64,000 nt of DNA from Akkermansiaceae bacterium. Lineage in GTDB: Bacteria > Verrucomicrobiota > Verrucomicrobiia > Verrucomicrobiales > DEV007. Positions 9,279 to 17,670 of the stretch are shown in pieces. The first letter of the stretch is position 1. Each line of letters begins with the position of its first letter. A program made the position numbers and the translations under genes. The stretch is from NCBI GenBank assembly GCA_024233085.1, contig JACKQC010000009.1, forward strand, positions 124,001 through 188,000, written 5' to 3'. Below the pieces are notes generated by a model. The model was given only the letters and a program-made list of their open reading frames with translations, ran no database searches and was not told the origin of the DNA.

Positions 9279-9679
9279 GGTCGCGAAGATCGGAGGCGCC
9301 GGGGAAACGGCTATCTTGCTCTATCGGAGGGATCACCGCCACGCTTTCCTCTCACGTTTTCACGCATCTGGCGGGCGGGCCAGCCGCCCCGCGAAGAATC
9401 AGGGTGGCACGGGGTCCTCCACTGACCCGGCTCTCCCGTCCAAGAAACCAGCGAATAAAGCAGAAGAGGATTTCACGCACTTCCACGCTGAAATCCCCCT
9501 TGGCCCCGCGGCGCCTTCACGGTTCGATGCCACGTTTCCAACCGGCATGCGCATTGACGACGAAACCCGCGCCGAAAAGGTCGGCGATCGCGGTCAGGGA
9601 GGCGGTCAAGAGGGAAGCATTCCAACTCATGGAGTTCAGTTCAGGACCGGCGGACCTTTGAGCCTTCCTATGGAGGTAA
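9279..9679. other. intergenic stretch without a supported gene
   Basis: About 400 nt lie between the start of the DUF1592 cytochrome operon and the stop of the next minus-strand gene. Open frames here are short or continue the antisense frame of the cytochrome gene. The promoter of the cytochrome operon must lie near 9280-9350, but I see no clear -35/-10 pair. No RNA fold or repeat stood out. Confidence 0.5.
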
Positions 9680-10810
9680 TCACGGCGGGGAAGACTGGCT
9701 ACGGCAGGTCTTCCACCCCTGAACCGTCATCCATGCCGCGAATCCCAGCGAACCGGCAGCGGCGGCGGCGTAGAGGCCGAGACTGAACCAGTACAGGGCC
9801 GGCTCCGTTTCGCGTGGCACGGCTCTGCGCTGCGTGGCCTTTGCGGATGGCAGGGTTACTTGTTTCGCCTCCCATCCTCCCTTGACCAACCAGCCGAGGT
9901 ATCCGGCCAGCACCAGAAAGATGCCGACGCAGAGAATCACCGCTCCCATCTGCCGCGCGGTGCAACGGGAAGGCCTGGCCGGATTGGTCGCGGCAAGCAC
10001 CGGACGGTCCGTGCCGCCGGCAGTCGTATTCACATCCAGCGCATATTCGTACTCGGGTTCGCGAAACTCGCTCTTGATGCGCGCAAGGATTTCATCCCGG
10101 CGATCCCGCGCCCATTCGGGCAATTCCCGCCAAGCTTGCGGGGAGGGAAAGTAGATGACGTGGTGGGCCGGCCCCGTCAGCATCTCCCCGCTTAGATTGA
10201 TCCGTCGCCATCCGTCCTCCCGCCATTCCTCGTAATACATCCTGTCACGGCCCGCGTGCCCGACCCGCCAGCCGCGCGCCTTGTCCGGAAGTTTCGGAGG
10301 TTGCGAACCCGGCCGGGTGGCGGATGCAGGAGACGGCTGCTTTCTTCGACTCCAGCCGAACTCGCGCCGAACACCGGGCATCCAGACGTAAATCAGCAAC
10401 CCGGCGCACAGGACGATGGTCGGCACGGAAAATTGCGGTCCGGAATGGTACTCGGTCGTCTTCACCCCGCTCGGCGAGACGTGGGTCCGCACCGCGGGTT
10501 CGGGGGGGCGGGTGAACTCGAACAGGCTTACCAGCAGGAAGCAGCCCAGCCCGGCGACCAGGCAAAGCCAGGCCCAGCGCCGGCGCCGGAGCATGCCGAT
10601 ACCGGCCACCAGGGTAAACGGAGGCGCCACCACGACCAGAAGGAAACCTGGCACGTCCGCCGTGTTCGTTCCGTAGCTTCCGACGATAATCATCAGCAAC
10701 GAGAAGAAACTGATGATCGAAAGAATCGCGCCGGCGACCACCATCATCCATCCCAGGATGGTGACCACGACGGAGGGACGGGGGGAGCCGGAAGGCTGAG
10801 CGATACTCAC
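9680..10810 (-). CDS. multi-pass membrane protein of unknown function
   Basis: About 376 residues from a GTG at 10808-10810; the frame stays open to an ATG at 10948. The extra 46 residues (rich in Arg, Cys and Gly) do not look like protein, so the GTG, giving SIAQPSGSPRPS then a membrane helix, is preferred without a strong ribosome-binding site. Hydrophobic helices are VVVTILGWMMVVAGAILSI, a second near PGFLLVVVAPPFTLVAGIGM, a third at RRWAWLCLVAGLGCFLLV, a fourth at VPTIVLCAGLLIYVWM, and two more near the C-terminus. Between helices 4 and 5 is a soluble stretch of about 110 residues containing HVIYFPSPQAWRELPEWARD. I recognise no family. The gene stands alone, and the start is uncertain. 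Confidence 0.55.
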   Translation of the reverse strand: MSIAQPSGSPRPSVVVTILGWMMVVAGAILSIISFFSLLMIIVGSYGTNTADVPGFLLVVVAPPFTLVAGIGMLRRRRWAWLCLVAGLGCFLLVSLFEFTRPPEPAVRTHVSPSGVKTTEYHSGPQFSVPTIVLCAGLLIYVWMPGVRREFGWSRRKQPSPASATRPGSQPPKLPDKARGWRVGHAGRDRMYYEEWREDGWRRINLSGEMLTGPAHHVIYFPSPQAWRELPEWARDRRDEILARIKSEFREPEYEYALDVNTTAGGTDRPVLAATNPARPSRCTARQMGAVILCVGIFLVLAGYLGWLVKGGWEAKQVTLPSAKATQRRAVPRETEPALYWFSLGLYAAAAAGSLGFAAWMTVQGWKTCRSQSSPP

Positions 10811-11195
10811 GGATGGCGGGGAAGCTGAACGCGCAGGGCGTCCGCCGCCGCATTCCTCGGGCCGTCGGCGGCGACCACAAGGGAAAAAACGGCAAGTGGC
10901 GGCTTGGGGCGCATGAAAGAAGAGCGGGTCGATCCTCCGGTCTTCCATCCTTTCGGAATCGCCGGGGAGCGGGAGAACTATCGTCCTGTGACGGCCCTTT
11001 CGTCAACAGGCGGACACTCGAACGCGAACACTTCACCGCCGAGGCCGGCACATCCCGAACCACATTCCGGTGGACATCGGGTCGGGCGAATGGATCCCTC
11101 CGCGGGAGTGGTTCACCTTGCGCGCGGTTTTTACCCCCCGCCGGAGCGCAGCCAAACTCCACAGAACCTCGTCCCCACGAGTTACAACAAGAAAA
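10811..11195. other. intergenic stretch without a supported gene
   Basis: About 385 nt between the putative start of the membrane protein gene and the hairpin after tRNA-Glu. The first 138 nt could encode an N-terminal extension of that gene if its ATG at 10948 were used. I find no convincing gene, repeat or RNA in the rest. Confidence 0.4.
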
Positions 11196-11222
11196 CCGTC
11201 ACGGCTTGACGGCGTTTTTTTT
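11192..11222 (-). terminator. intrinsic terminator after tRNA-Glu (symmetric)
   Basis: The stem CCGTCA / TGACGG (11196-11201 with 11207-11212) encloses a 5-nt loop. On the minus strand it follows the tRNA directly and is followed by TTTT; on the plus strand it is followed, after CG, by eight T residues. It can therefore stop transcription from either side. Confidence 0.65.
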
Positions 11223-11297
11223 GGCGACCCGTACGGGACTCGAACCCGTGTTGCCGCCGTGAAAGGGCGGAGTCCTAGACCGCTAGACGAACGGGTC
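11222..11297 (-). tRNA. tRNA-Glu (anticodon UUC)
   Basis: The minus strand folds as a complete cloverleaf: acceptor GACCCGT paired with ACGGGTC, D-arm GTCT...GGAC, anticodon stem CCGCC/GGCGG around loop CTTTCAC (anticodon TTC), variable CAAC, and T-arm ACGGG-TTCGAGT-CCCGT. The discriminator is G, and the CCA end is encoded (complement of 11222-11224). Total length is 76 nt. It decodes GAA/GAG. It lies downstream of waaA on the same strand and is followed by a hairpin with a T-run. Confidence 0.95.
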
Positions 11298-11403
11298 ACT
11301 GGTTTTCGATGATCGAAAAGATTCGAACGTCATTCGGCGGAGCCTCGCGGCCTGCCGAGCGGGCGGTAAATTCACGGTTTTCCCGCCAAGTTCAAGTCAA
11401 AAT

Positions 11404-11420
11404 CTTTGGCTCCGCCAAAA
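11404..11420 (-). terminator. possible terminator after waaA
   Basis: The stem TTTGGC / GCCAAA with a 3-nt loop lies 14 nt past the waaA stop. On the minus strand it is followed by GATTTTGAC, a weak T-run. On the plus strand it is followed by AGGTTTTT. It would separate waaA from the tRNA gene. Confidence 0.45.
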
Positions 11421-11432
11421 GGTTTTTCCGTC

Positions 11433-12800
11433 TCAGGCTTCGGTTTGCGGCGACTCCCAGCGGCGGGTGTCGAGGATGGCCTCGGCCGTCCGCGCGGCGG
11501 ATCCGCGATGCGAGGCGATCGCCGCCCGGCCCCGCTTCGCGGCGATTTCTCCCTCGGCGGGTTTCGCGAAAAGCTGGCGCAGCGATTCCGTCAGCTCGTC
11601 GGCGCTCCCGAGCTGAAACACGCCATGGTTGCGCACCAGGCTCGCCATGATGGCGTCGAAATTTCCCATGTTCGGCCCCGTGACGACGGGACGTCCGGCG
11701 ACCACGGCCTCGACGGGGTTTTGCCCGCCCCGCCCGAGCAGGCTCTTGCCGATCACCACGACGCTGGCCAGGTGGTTCCAGGCCCGCAGTTCGCCGGTGG
11801 TGTTGGCGACGAGGCAGGTCGGTGGATCCTTCCCTTCGCCCGGGGTGTTCCCTCCCTCCTCATCCAATCCCGGAACCGGAACCCGGAAGACGGGGCGCAG
11901 GCCCGCCTCCGCCAGTTGCGCGGCGACAGAGCGGGCGCGCTCGGCGTGCCGCGGCACGGCGACATAGGCCAGCGCGGGAAAATCGGTCAGCAACTCGCGG
12001 TAGGCCCGGCCGATCAGGGCCTCCTCGCCCGAATGCGTGGCCGCGGCGAGCAGCAGGGGGCGCTCCGCCGTCACGCCGTGCCCGGCCAGCCAGTCGCGCA
12101 GCTCGGCGATTTTCTCTTCCGGCCGCGCGGCTTCGTCCTCGTCGAATTTCACGCTGCCGGTCCGCACGATGCGGTGGCGGGGCACGCCGAGGTTTTCCCA
12201 GCGGGGCACGTCCACATCGAAGGTGACGCAGACACGGTCCAACTGCCGAAAAACCGGCTCGGTGAACCAGCAAAAACGGCGGAATCGGCACTCGGACCGG
12301 GACGAAAGCCGCGCGTTGGCGAGAATCACCAGGGCGCCGGCCCGATGGGCGCGGCGGACGAGATTCGGCCAGACCTCGGCCTCGACCAGGACGAGCCGGA
12401 CGGGACGGATGAGGCGGATCGCGCGGCCGACGACGAAGGGCAGATCGACGGGATTGTGGATGACGATCGTGTCCCCTCCCGCTTCGGCACAGGCGATGCG
12501 GTAGCCGGTCGCGGTCGTCGTGGACAGGACGATGGAAATGTCCGGCGATCGCTCGCGGAGAGCGCGGATGATTTTCACCGCCACCAGCACCTCGCCCACG
12601 CTGACGGCGTGAATCCAGTGGTGATCGTCCCGGGCGAGAAGTTTCTCGCGCAGTTCGGCCCGGTAAAATCCGAGCCGCTGGCCGAAATTCAGCGCCAGGC
12701 CGCCCCGCTGGACGCCCTTGATCAGAAATCTCGGCAGACCGGCCAGCAACACCAGGGGGAGCAGCAGATTGTAGATCGCCTGGACGAGAAAATATCGCAT
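11433..12800 (-). CDS. waaA: 3-deoxy-D-manno-octulosonic acid (Kdo) transferase
   Basis: 455 residues, slightly longer than the usual 420-430. WaaA adds Kdo from CMP-Kdo to lipid IV-A in LPS inner-core synthesis and is anchored to the inner membrane. The N-terminal anchor is YNLLLPLVLLAGLPRFLIKG, followed by the hallmark HAVSVGEVLVAVKIIRAL (the Glu of SVGE is the catalytic base in this family), LSTTTATGYRIA, and LVEAEVWPNLVRRAHRAGA. The C-terminal GT-B lobe contains VVIGKSLLGRGGQNPVEAVV, matching the nucleotide-sugar binding SL...GGQN.lE motif, and VVTGPNMGNF. It follows rsmD by 17 nt. Its presence indicates an LPS-type outer membrane. Confidence 0.93.
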   Translation of the reverse strand: MRYFLVQAIYNLLLPLVLLAGLPRFLIKGVQRGGLALNFGQRLGFYRAELREKLLARDDHHWIHAVSVGEVLVAVKIIRALRERSPDISIVLSTTTATGYRIACAEAGGDTIVIHNPVDLPFVVGRAIRLIRPVRLVLVEAEVWPNLVRRAHRAGALVILANARLSSRSECRFRRFCWFTEPVFRQLDRVCVTFDVDVPRWENLGVPRHRIVRTGSVKFDEDEAARPEEKIAELRDWLAGHGVTAERPLLLAAATHSGEEALIGRAYRELLTDFPALAYVAVPRHAERARSVAAQLAEAGLRPVFRVPVPGLDEEGGNTPGEGKDPPTCLVANTTGELRAWNHLASVVVIGKSLLGRGGQNPVEAVVAGRPVVTGPNMGNFDAIMASLVRNHGVFQLGSADELTESLRQLFAKPAEGEIAAKRGRAAIASHRGSAARTAEAILDTRRWESPQTEA

Positions 12801-12817
12801 CGAGATCGGATGGCCTT

Positions 12818-13378
12818 TCAGTCCCGTTTCTTCACGAGATAGTGGATCGACGCCGCTCCGTAGCGGCGGGTGCGTTCAATATGCCATGACGGCGCGGGCG
12901 GCAAGTCCCCGCCGGCCCGCGTCTCGAGGACGAAGAGCCCGCCGCCGGCCAGCAGGGCGGGCAGCGCCTCGTCCGCGAGCAGGCCGCCGAGTTCCTCCGC
13001 CTCGGCCTCGCCCCGCGCATAGGGCGGGTCGGCGAACACGAGGTCGTAGGCCGGTTCCCGGCGGGATCGGCTTAGAAAGGCGGACACCGTTTCCTCGCGC
13101 ACGCGGCCGTTCTCGAGCCGGGTCGCCGCGAGGTTTTCCCCGATGGCGCGGCAGGCTTCGCGATGCGACTCGACGAACACGGCGCTGGCGGCCCCGCGGC
13201 TCAGGGCCTCGATCCCGTAGCCGCCACCGCCGGCGTAAAGGTCGAGCACGGCGGCGCCGACGACCCTTTCGCCCAGGCTGGAAAACACGGCTTCCCGCGC
13301 GCGGTCCGTGGTCGGTCGCAGATTCGTTTTCGGCGTCTTCAGCGGCAGGCCACCCGCTTTTCCCGCGATCACACGCAT
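12818..13378 (-). CDS. rsmD: 16S rRNA (guanine(966)-N2)-methyltransferase
   Basis: About 186 residues, normal for RsmD, an SAM-dependent enzyme that methylates G966 of 16S rRNA in the 30S subunit. The start is set at MRVIAGKAGGLPL because the family begins MRIIaGkwrGr.l; the open frame extends 43 codons upstream with non-conserved residues. Motifs are LRPTTDRAREAVFSSL, the SAM-binding VLDLYAGGGGYGIEALSRGA, FVESHREACRAIGEN, and the catalytic DPPYARG. The C-terminus ends HYLVKKRD. It lies between the dynamin-like GTPase gene and waaA on the same strand, with 17 nt to waaA, so an operon with waaA is likely. Confidence 0.93.
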   Translation of the reverse strand: MRVIAGKAGGLPLKTPKTNLRPTTDRAREAVFSSLGERVVGAAVLDLYAGGGGYGIEALSRGAASAVFVESHREACRAIGENLAATRLENGRVREETVSAFLSRSRREPAYDLVFADPPYARGEAEAEELGGLLADEALPALLAGGGLFVLETRAGGDLPPAPSWHIERTRRYGAASIHYLVKKRD

Positions 13379-13551
13379 TCGGTCCTTCGTTGGGTTTCTC
13401 TGGGGTGGGCGGGCGCGAAAAAGGGAATTCGCTTCGCCGGCCCGCGTTTCGGAAAAATGGCCGCGAACCATAGCCGAAAGCCCCGGCTTCGCGAGCGGCG
13501 ATTGCATTTCCCGCGCGAAAACCGGGGCGGAGACGACGGTCCGATCGATCG

Positions 13552-15366
13552 TCAGGATGCCACGCGTTCGGGCTCCGCTTCAGGTTCGCGCCGGGCGGCT
13601 TCGGCGGCGGCCCGGGCGCGGGCGGCCTCGATGCGGCTGAGGAGAATTTGTTCGACCGGCCGCAGGATGCGCTCCAGTTCGAGGAGGGAACGCTCGAGGT
13701 GGGCGATCGCGTTGAGTTGCGGCTCGTATTTCTGACGGTGTTCCTGGCACACTCCCCGGAGCGGCTCGAAGAGGCGGACAAAATCCCGGTAAAACTCCCC
13801 GACCTTCGCGGTGAAAGTCCGGCGTTGCGCCTCGCCCATGGCGACGCGCTGGCGTTCCAGCTTCTCGGTGTAGAGATTGCGGATCTGGTTGGCGGTGCGA
13901 TTGCCGATCCACGCGCCGATGAGCAGGGAAAAAGCCGCCACCCCGAAGGCGACGGCGTTCCACGGGAAAATCCCCTTCCATCCCAGCAGCGCGCCGACCG
14001 CGGCGGCCGCCAGACCGCCGATCAGCGTGGCCCACATCCAGCGGTTGCGCCCGGCGAGGGAACGCTGCAAGTCGTCGCGCAGGTTCAGTTGCTTGAGCAC
14101 CTCGGCCGTTCGCGTTTCCACCGCCGCGCAGAGGCGCTGCCGTTGCTCGGTCCAGTCCGGCCGTCCCGTTTCGCCGACGCTGAGCTGGAGATTGAAATGC
14201 TCCTGCAAATCCGCGGCGACCCGTTCCCAGAGGTGCCGCACATCGTCCTCCACGGCTTCGGCGCCGCTGGCCACGGTGCGGCGCACCGCTTTCATCGTCG
14301 TCGCGAAGACGAGGTTCTCGATCTCCTCCGGCGTCTTGCCCGGCGGCATCAGGGTCGAAAAGATTCGGAACCGCGACTCCAGCAACGGCTCGGCCTGCAG
14401 GCCCGCGCCCATGAAACTCTGGTCCAGCGCCTCGAACAAGGGCTCGAATTTCAGGCCCGTCCGCTGTTCCTGCTCCCGCGCCGACTGCTCCAGGCCGCTG
14501 AGCAGCTCCGTGTCCGCCCGGATGATCTCCGCGGCGGTCGCGAGGCGTTCCTTCACCTCGCCGAGGATGTAGCAGGCGCCCCGCCAGGCGTTAATCAGCT
14601 TCGTCAGTCGCGTCTCGGAGGATTCCACCACGTCCGAGATGAACTGCTCCAGGTCCGCGAAGCCGCTCGCGTGCCAGAGCCGCTCCTTGTCCACCGCCGT
14701 CGTCTTCGCCATGAAGGCCTGCTTCGCCGAAATCGAAAAGATCGGGAACTGCTGCCCGAACCGGTGCGCCGCCGTGCGCCGCAGGTGTTCCATGATGGCG
14801 GTCACCTCCTCCTCCGTGCGCAGGTCGCATTGCTGCAGGATGAAGACGATCTTCTTTTTCCACTGATGGTGGATGCGGTCCAGCAGGTCCCACGCCGTCG
14901 CCCCCCACGGATTTGTCACCGAAAAGACGAACAGCACCAGATCCGCCATCGGCAAAAACTGCTCCGTGATCCGCTGGTGATGCAGCTCGATCGAGTTCGT
15001 TCCCGGCGTGTCCACCACGTTGAAATCCTTCAGAAACTCCGCCGGCCGGTAGATTTCCATCAGCGTGTCCGAGACCTCGAATTCGTGCGGCTCCTTCCCG
15101 TACCGGAAAAACCCGATCCGGTCCGTGGTCGGCAACACATTCGTCGAGCAGAAATCGTCGCCAAACAGCGCGTTGAGCAGCGTCGACTTCCCCGAGTTCA
15201 CCTCGCCCACCACCACGAAGAGAAAGGGATCCTTCAGGTTGGCCATCAGATTCCGCAGGATCGCGATGCGGGAGGGATCGACCCCGGCATGCTCCGCCAA
15301 CTGGGAGAGCGCCTCGATCGCGGTGCCCAGCTTGGAGCGGGTGTGAAAGTAATTCTTGCCCAGCAT
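13552..15366 (-). CDS. dynamin-like GTPase, membrane anchored
   Basis: 604 residues. G1/P-loop is GEVNSGKST (residues 54-62), the switch I threonine lies in LPTTDRIGFF (~78-88), G3 is DTPGT (119-123), and the G4 position reads QQCDLR instead of N/TKxD, a common variation in dynamin-like proteins. A long helical stalk follows. Two hydrophobic segments, WMWATLIGGLAAAAVGALL and AVAFGVAAFSLLIGAWIG, lie near residues 440-490, and a coiled C-terminus runs to the end. This is the layout of bacterial dynamin-like proteins, which bind and remodel membranes or repair them. The exact role here is unknown. It precedes rsmD by about 170 nt on the same strand and may be transcribed separately. Confidence 0.82.
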   Translation of the reverse strand: MLGKNYFHTRSKLGTAIEALSQLAEHAGVDPSRIAILRNLMANLKDPFLFVVVGEVNSGKSTLLNALFGDDFCSTNVLPTTDRIGFFRYGKEPHEFEVSDTLMEIYRPAEFLKDFNVVDTPGTNSIELHHQRITEQFLPMADLVLFVFSVTNPWGATAWDLLDRIHHQWKKKIVFILQQCDLRTEEEVTAIMEHLRRTAAHRFGQQFPIFSISAKQAFMAKTTAVDKERLWHASGFADLEQFISDVVESSETRLTKLINAWRGACYILGEVKERLATAAEIIRADTELLSGLEQSAREQEQRTGLKFEPLFEALDQSFMGAGLQAEPLLESRFRIFSTLMPPGKTPEEIENLVFATTMKAVRRTVASGAEAVEDDVRHLWERVAADLQEHFNLQLSVGETGRPDWTEQRQRLCAAVETRTAEVLKQLNLRDDLQRSLAGRNRWMWATLIGGLAAAAVGALLGWKGIFPWNAVAFGVAAFSLLIGAWIGNRTANQIRNLYTEKLERQRVAMGEAQRRTFTAKVGEFYRDFVRLFEPLRGVCQEHRQKYEPQLNAIAHLERSLLELERILRPVEQILLSRIEAARARAAAEAARREPEAEPERVAS

Positions 15367-15590
15367 GGCCGTGAGTGAGCTTTGAATCTTGAACGGTTCT
15401 GCTCACTTTGCGAATCGAAAAATTACGGAAATGCGAAACATTTCCCGTTTTCGCGTGACCAAATCGCGAAAACCGTCGCTCGAAATCCGAAATCCGGACA
15501 GTCGAAATCCGAAAAAACCCTTTTTGCGGCTTCCGCGCCTTTTTGCGGCGGGAAAATCCGGCCCCCGACACCAAACCCCTCCCCAAATCC

Positions 15591-16409
15591 TCAGCCCCGA
15601 CCCTCCAGCGAGATCAACTGCGTCACCGTCACGAAGCGGAAGCCCTTCGCCAGCAGTTGATCCAGCGTGCTGGGCATGGCGTCGATCGTGGGCGAGTGAA
15701 TGTCGTGCGCCAGCAGGATGCCGCCCGGCCGCGCGCCGGACACCAGGCGGCTCGTCACCACGCTGACACCCGGCCGTTTCCAGTCCTCCGGATCCACCGA
15801 CCACAGGATCGACGGATAGCCGAACTCGGCCTTGATCCACGCCTTCTGCTCGCTGGTCACCGCGCCGTAGGGCGGACGGACCGTGCGCGGCGCCACGCCC
15901 GTGGCGCTGACGATGGCCTGGTGCGTCACCGACAATTCGCGGCGGATGGCGTCCGAGGAAATCTTCGTGAGATAGGCGTGGCTGTCGGTGTGGTTGCCGA
16001 TTTCGTGTCCCTCCGCCACCATGCGGCGCAGGATGTGCGGGTAGCGCCGCGCGTTCGACCCCACCACAAAGAAGGTCGCCTTGATGTTGCGCGCCTTCAG
16101 GATGTCGAGCAGCCGCGGCGTGTTCGTCGGGTGGGGGCCGTCGTCAAAGGTCATCGCGAGGATCGGTTCGCTGATCGGCACCCGCGAGTAGGAATTCTGC
16201 GAGCCCACCCCGCCCCGGGGCAGGTTCAGCGAAGGATTCCAGCCCGTTCCCGCCGTGTTGCCGCCCTCCTCGCCCGTCTTCGAGCCGGCGATGAAGACAT
16301 TTTTCCGTTTCTTGAGCGCCACCTCCTCCGGCGACTTGCAGCTCGTGGCCAGGATCCCGGCCAGAAAGGCGCAGGCGAGGGAAACGGAGAAGAAACGGTT
16401 CGTCTTCAA
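15591..16409 (-). CDS. polysaccharide deacetylase lipoprotein (carbohydrate esterase 4)
   Basis: About 272 residues from a TTG. No ATG exists in frame; the open frame reaches a TTG at 16502, but that region contains terminator-like hairpins. From the 16409 TTG the protein begins KTNRFFSVSLACAFLAG, ending in a lipobox ILATSC. The NodB domain is clear: TFDDGPHPTNTPRLLDIL (motif 1, catalytic Asp), HEIGNHTDSHAYL (motif 2, HxxxH zinc ligands), VRPPYGAVTSEQ (motif 3), ILWSVDPEDWKRPG (motif 4) and ILLAHDIHSPT (motif 5). Such enzymes remove N-acetyl groups from peptidoglycan or other glycans in the periplasm. Divergent from the MBL-fold gene. Confidence 0.87.
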   Translation of the reverse strand: MKTNRFFSVSLACAFLAGILATSCKSPEEVALKKRKNVFIAGSKTGEEGGNTAGTGWNPSLNLPRGGVGSQNSYSRVPISEPILAMTFDDGPHPTNTPRLLDILKARNIKATFFVVGSNARRYPHILRRMVAEGHEIGNHTDSHAYLTKISSDAIRRELSVTHQAIVSATGVAPRTVRPPYGAVTSEQKAWIKAEFGYPSILWSVDPEDWKRPGVSVVTSRLVSGARPGGILLAHDIHSPTIDAMPSTLDQLLAKGFRFVTVTQLISLEGRG

Positions 16410-16445
16410 AACGGAAGGCGGATCGGGGTGTGTGCGGGGGCGAAC

Positions 16446-16490
16446 AAAAAGAGCCGGCGGAAATCCGGCCACAAAAAAAGGGCCCGAGGC
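16446..16490 (-). promoter_or_regulatory. two terminator-like hairpins in the deacetylase 5' region
   Basis: On the minus strand, GGGCC-TCG-GGCCC is followed by seven T (about 16474-16493), and about 20 nt further GCCGG-N7-CCGGC is followed by TCTTTTT (about 16446-16470). Both lie upstream of the preferred TTG and downstream of the AT-rich stretch 16500-16560 that probably holds the promoter. The arrangement resembles a leader attenuator, or back-to-back insulation from readthrough. No leader peptide was identified. Confidence 0.4.
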
Positions 16491-16631
16491 CCGGAAAGCC
16501 AAACAATTTAAGGAATTTTAAAAAAATCTCAAGCGAGATTCCAATTTGGCGACAATAGGTTATATTCCCGCCCCGTTTTCGGGACGGCGCAACCTATTGA
16601 TATTCAACTTCCACGCATTTTTTCCCAGTCG

Positions 16632-17264
16632 ATGCAAGTCGAGCGTTTCACCGGCGGCTACTTCCAGACCAACAGCTACCTCCTCACCGGAAACGAGGGC
16701 GCCATCCTCTTTGACGCCCCCGAGGGCGCGCTGAGCTGGCTTGCCACACTCGGTCAGGAAATCGACGCCCTCGTCCTCACCCACCTGCACTACGACCACA
16801 TCATCGACGCCGCCGCCATCGCCCGGCAGCACGAGTGCCCCGTTTACGCCCACTCCGCCCCGACCGCCGACCTCACCCTCGAGACCGTCCTGCGGGACGC
16901 CGTCGGCTGGCCCGTCGAGATCGAGCCCTTCAAAGTCAGCCACCCGCTCGCCGGCGAAAGCGCCGTCCGCATCGGCGCCATCGATCTCGCCATTCTCCAC
17001 GTGCCCGGCCATTCGCCCGACAGCCTCTGTTTCGGCCCCGTCCCTCTCGACGGCGATGGGAGTGCCCTCATCGGCGGCGATGTCCTTTTCCGCGACGGCA
17101 TCGGGCGCACGGATTTTCCCCACGGCGACCACGCCCTGCTTCTGGCCGGCATTCGCGAAAAGCTCTTCGTCCTGCCCGGCGACACCCGCGTCCTCCCCGG
17201 CCACGGCCCGGAAACGACGATCGCAACCGAGATGGCCTCCAATCCCTTCCTGACCGGGGAATAG
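16632..17264 (+). CDS. MBL-fold metallo-hydrolase (glyoxalase II-like)
   Basis: 210 residues, the length of the compact YcbL-type glyoxalase II group. Metal-binding motifs are in place: THLHYDHIIDA (HxHxDH), HVPGHSPDSLCF (third His), IGGDVLFRDGIGRTD (bridging Asp) and LPGHGPETT (last His). The family hydrolyses thioesters such as S-lactoylglutathione; the substrate here is not shown by sequence. It is cytoplasmic with no signal peptide. ATG 16632 directly precedes QVERFTGGYFQTNSYLL, matching the family N-terminus. It stands alone, divergent from the deacetylase, and its stop is 37 nt from a 43-nt palindromic repeat. Confidence 0.88.
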   Translation: MQVERFTGGYFQTNSYLLTGNEGAILFDAPEGALSWLATLGQEIDALVLTHLHYDHIIDAAAIARQHECPVYAHSAPTADLTLETVLRDAVGWPVEIEPFKVSHPLAGESAVRIGAIDLAILHVPGHSPDSLCFGPVPLDGDGSALIGGDVLFRDGIGRTDFPHGDHALLLAGIREKLFVLPGDTRVLPGHGPETTIATEMASNPFLTGE

Positions 17265-17301
17265 GAACGGATTCGGCCGGTCTTTCACGGACTTCCCGCC
17301 G

Positions 17302-17344
17302 CGACCGAACAGGGTTGGGTCAGTGAGTCAACCCTGTTGGGTCG
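17302..17344. repeat. 43-nt palindromic repeat, copy 1
   Basis: It begins CGACCGAACAGGGTT and ends AACCCTGTTGGGTCG, with a 10-bp core pairing (AACAGGGTTG with CAACCCTGTT) and a 5-bp outer pairing. It lies 37 nt after the MBL gene. The following GGCGTTTTTGGGCGCC is shared with copy 3. Confidence 0.85.
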
Positions 17345-17574
17345 TTGGCGTTTTTGGGCGCCGATCGTCCGGATTTCGGTTCGAACCCGCGGGCTTGAAC
17401 GCTTGGACGCTTCTTCACTCCCGTCCTCCCGCGTGACGCGGAGCCCGTCGGCGGGGAGGAGGTTCCGGTTCCTCGGGAAAGGTCCGCCGCGCTCGAATTC
17501 ACGCGCCCGGCGGCGGCCTGGGTAAGTCACCGTTCAGGGCTCTCCGCGTTTGTCCGGGAACCAACCCAAAAAAC
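17345..17574. other. intergenic stretch without a supported gene
   Basis: Between palindrome copy 1 and the leader of the first S74 gene there is about 230 nt of GC-rich sequence. Its first 20 nt match the flank of palindrome copy 3. I see no gene in the remainder. Confidence 0.45.
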
Positions 17575-17622
17575 CCTGTCCGGTTTTTCCCCGCGATTCC
17601 GCCTCTAACCCATGAGAAACCG
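17575..17622 (+). promoter_or_regulatory. conserved leader/promoter of S74 gene 1
   Basis: A 45-nt block beginning TGTCCGGTTTTTCC (17577) and continuing GATTCCGC, TAACC and TGAGA.ACC lies 94 nt before the ATG of the collagen-like gene. The same block at the same distance precedes the second gene (21586). Conservation of both sequence and spacing suggests a shared promoter. Recognition by the nearby ECF sigma factor is a guess. Confidence 0.5.
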
Positions 17623-17670
17623 ATTTTTCCAATTTCCGAAGTCGTTTTCGCGAAACCACGCATTGATCCC

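Noticed and set aside
11300..11320. Short palindrome TTTTCGA-TGA-TCGAAAA next to tRNA-Glu
   Set aside because: It has no T-run beyond its own stem and no second copy; an operator or processing signal cannot be supported.
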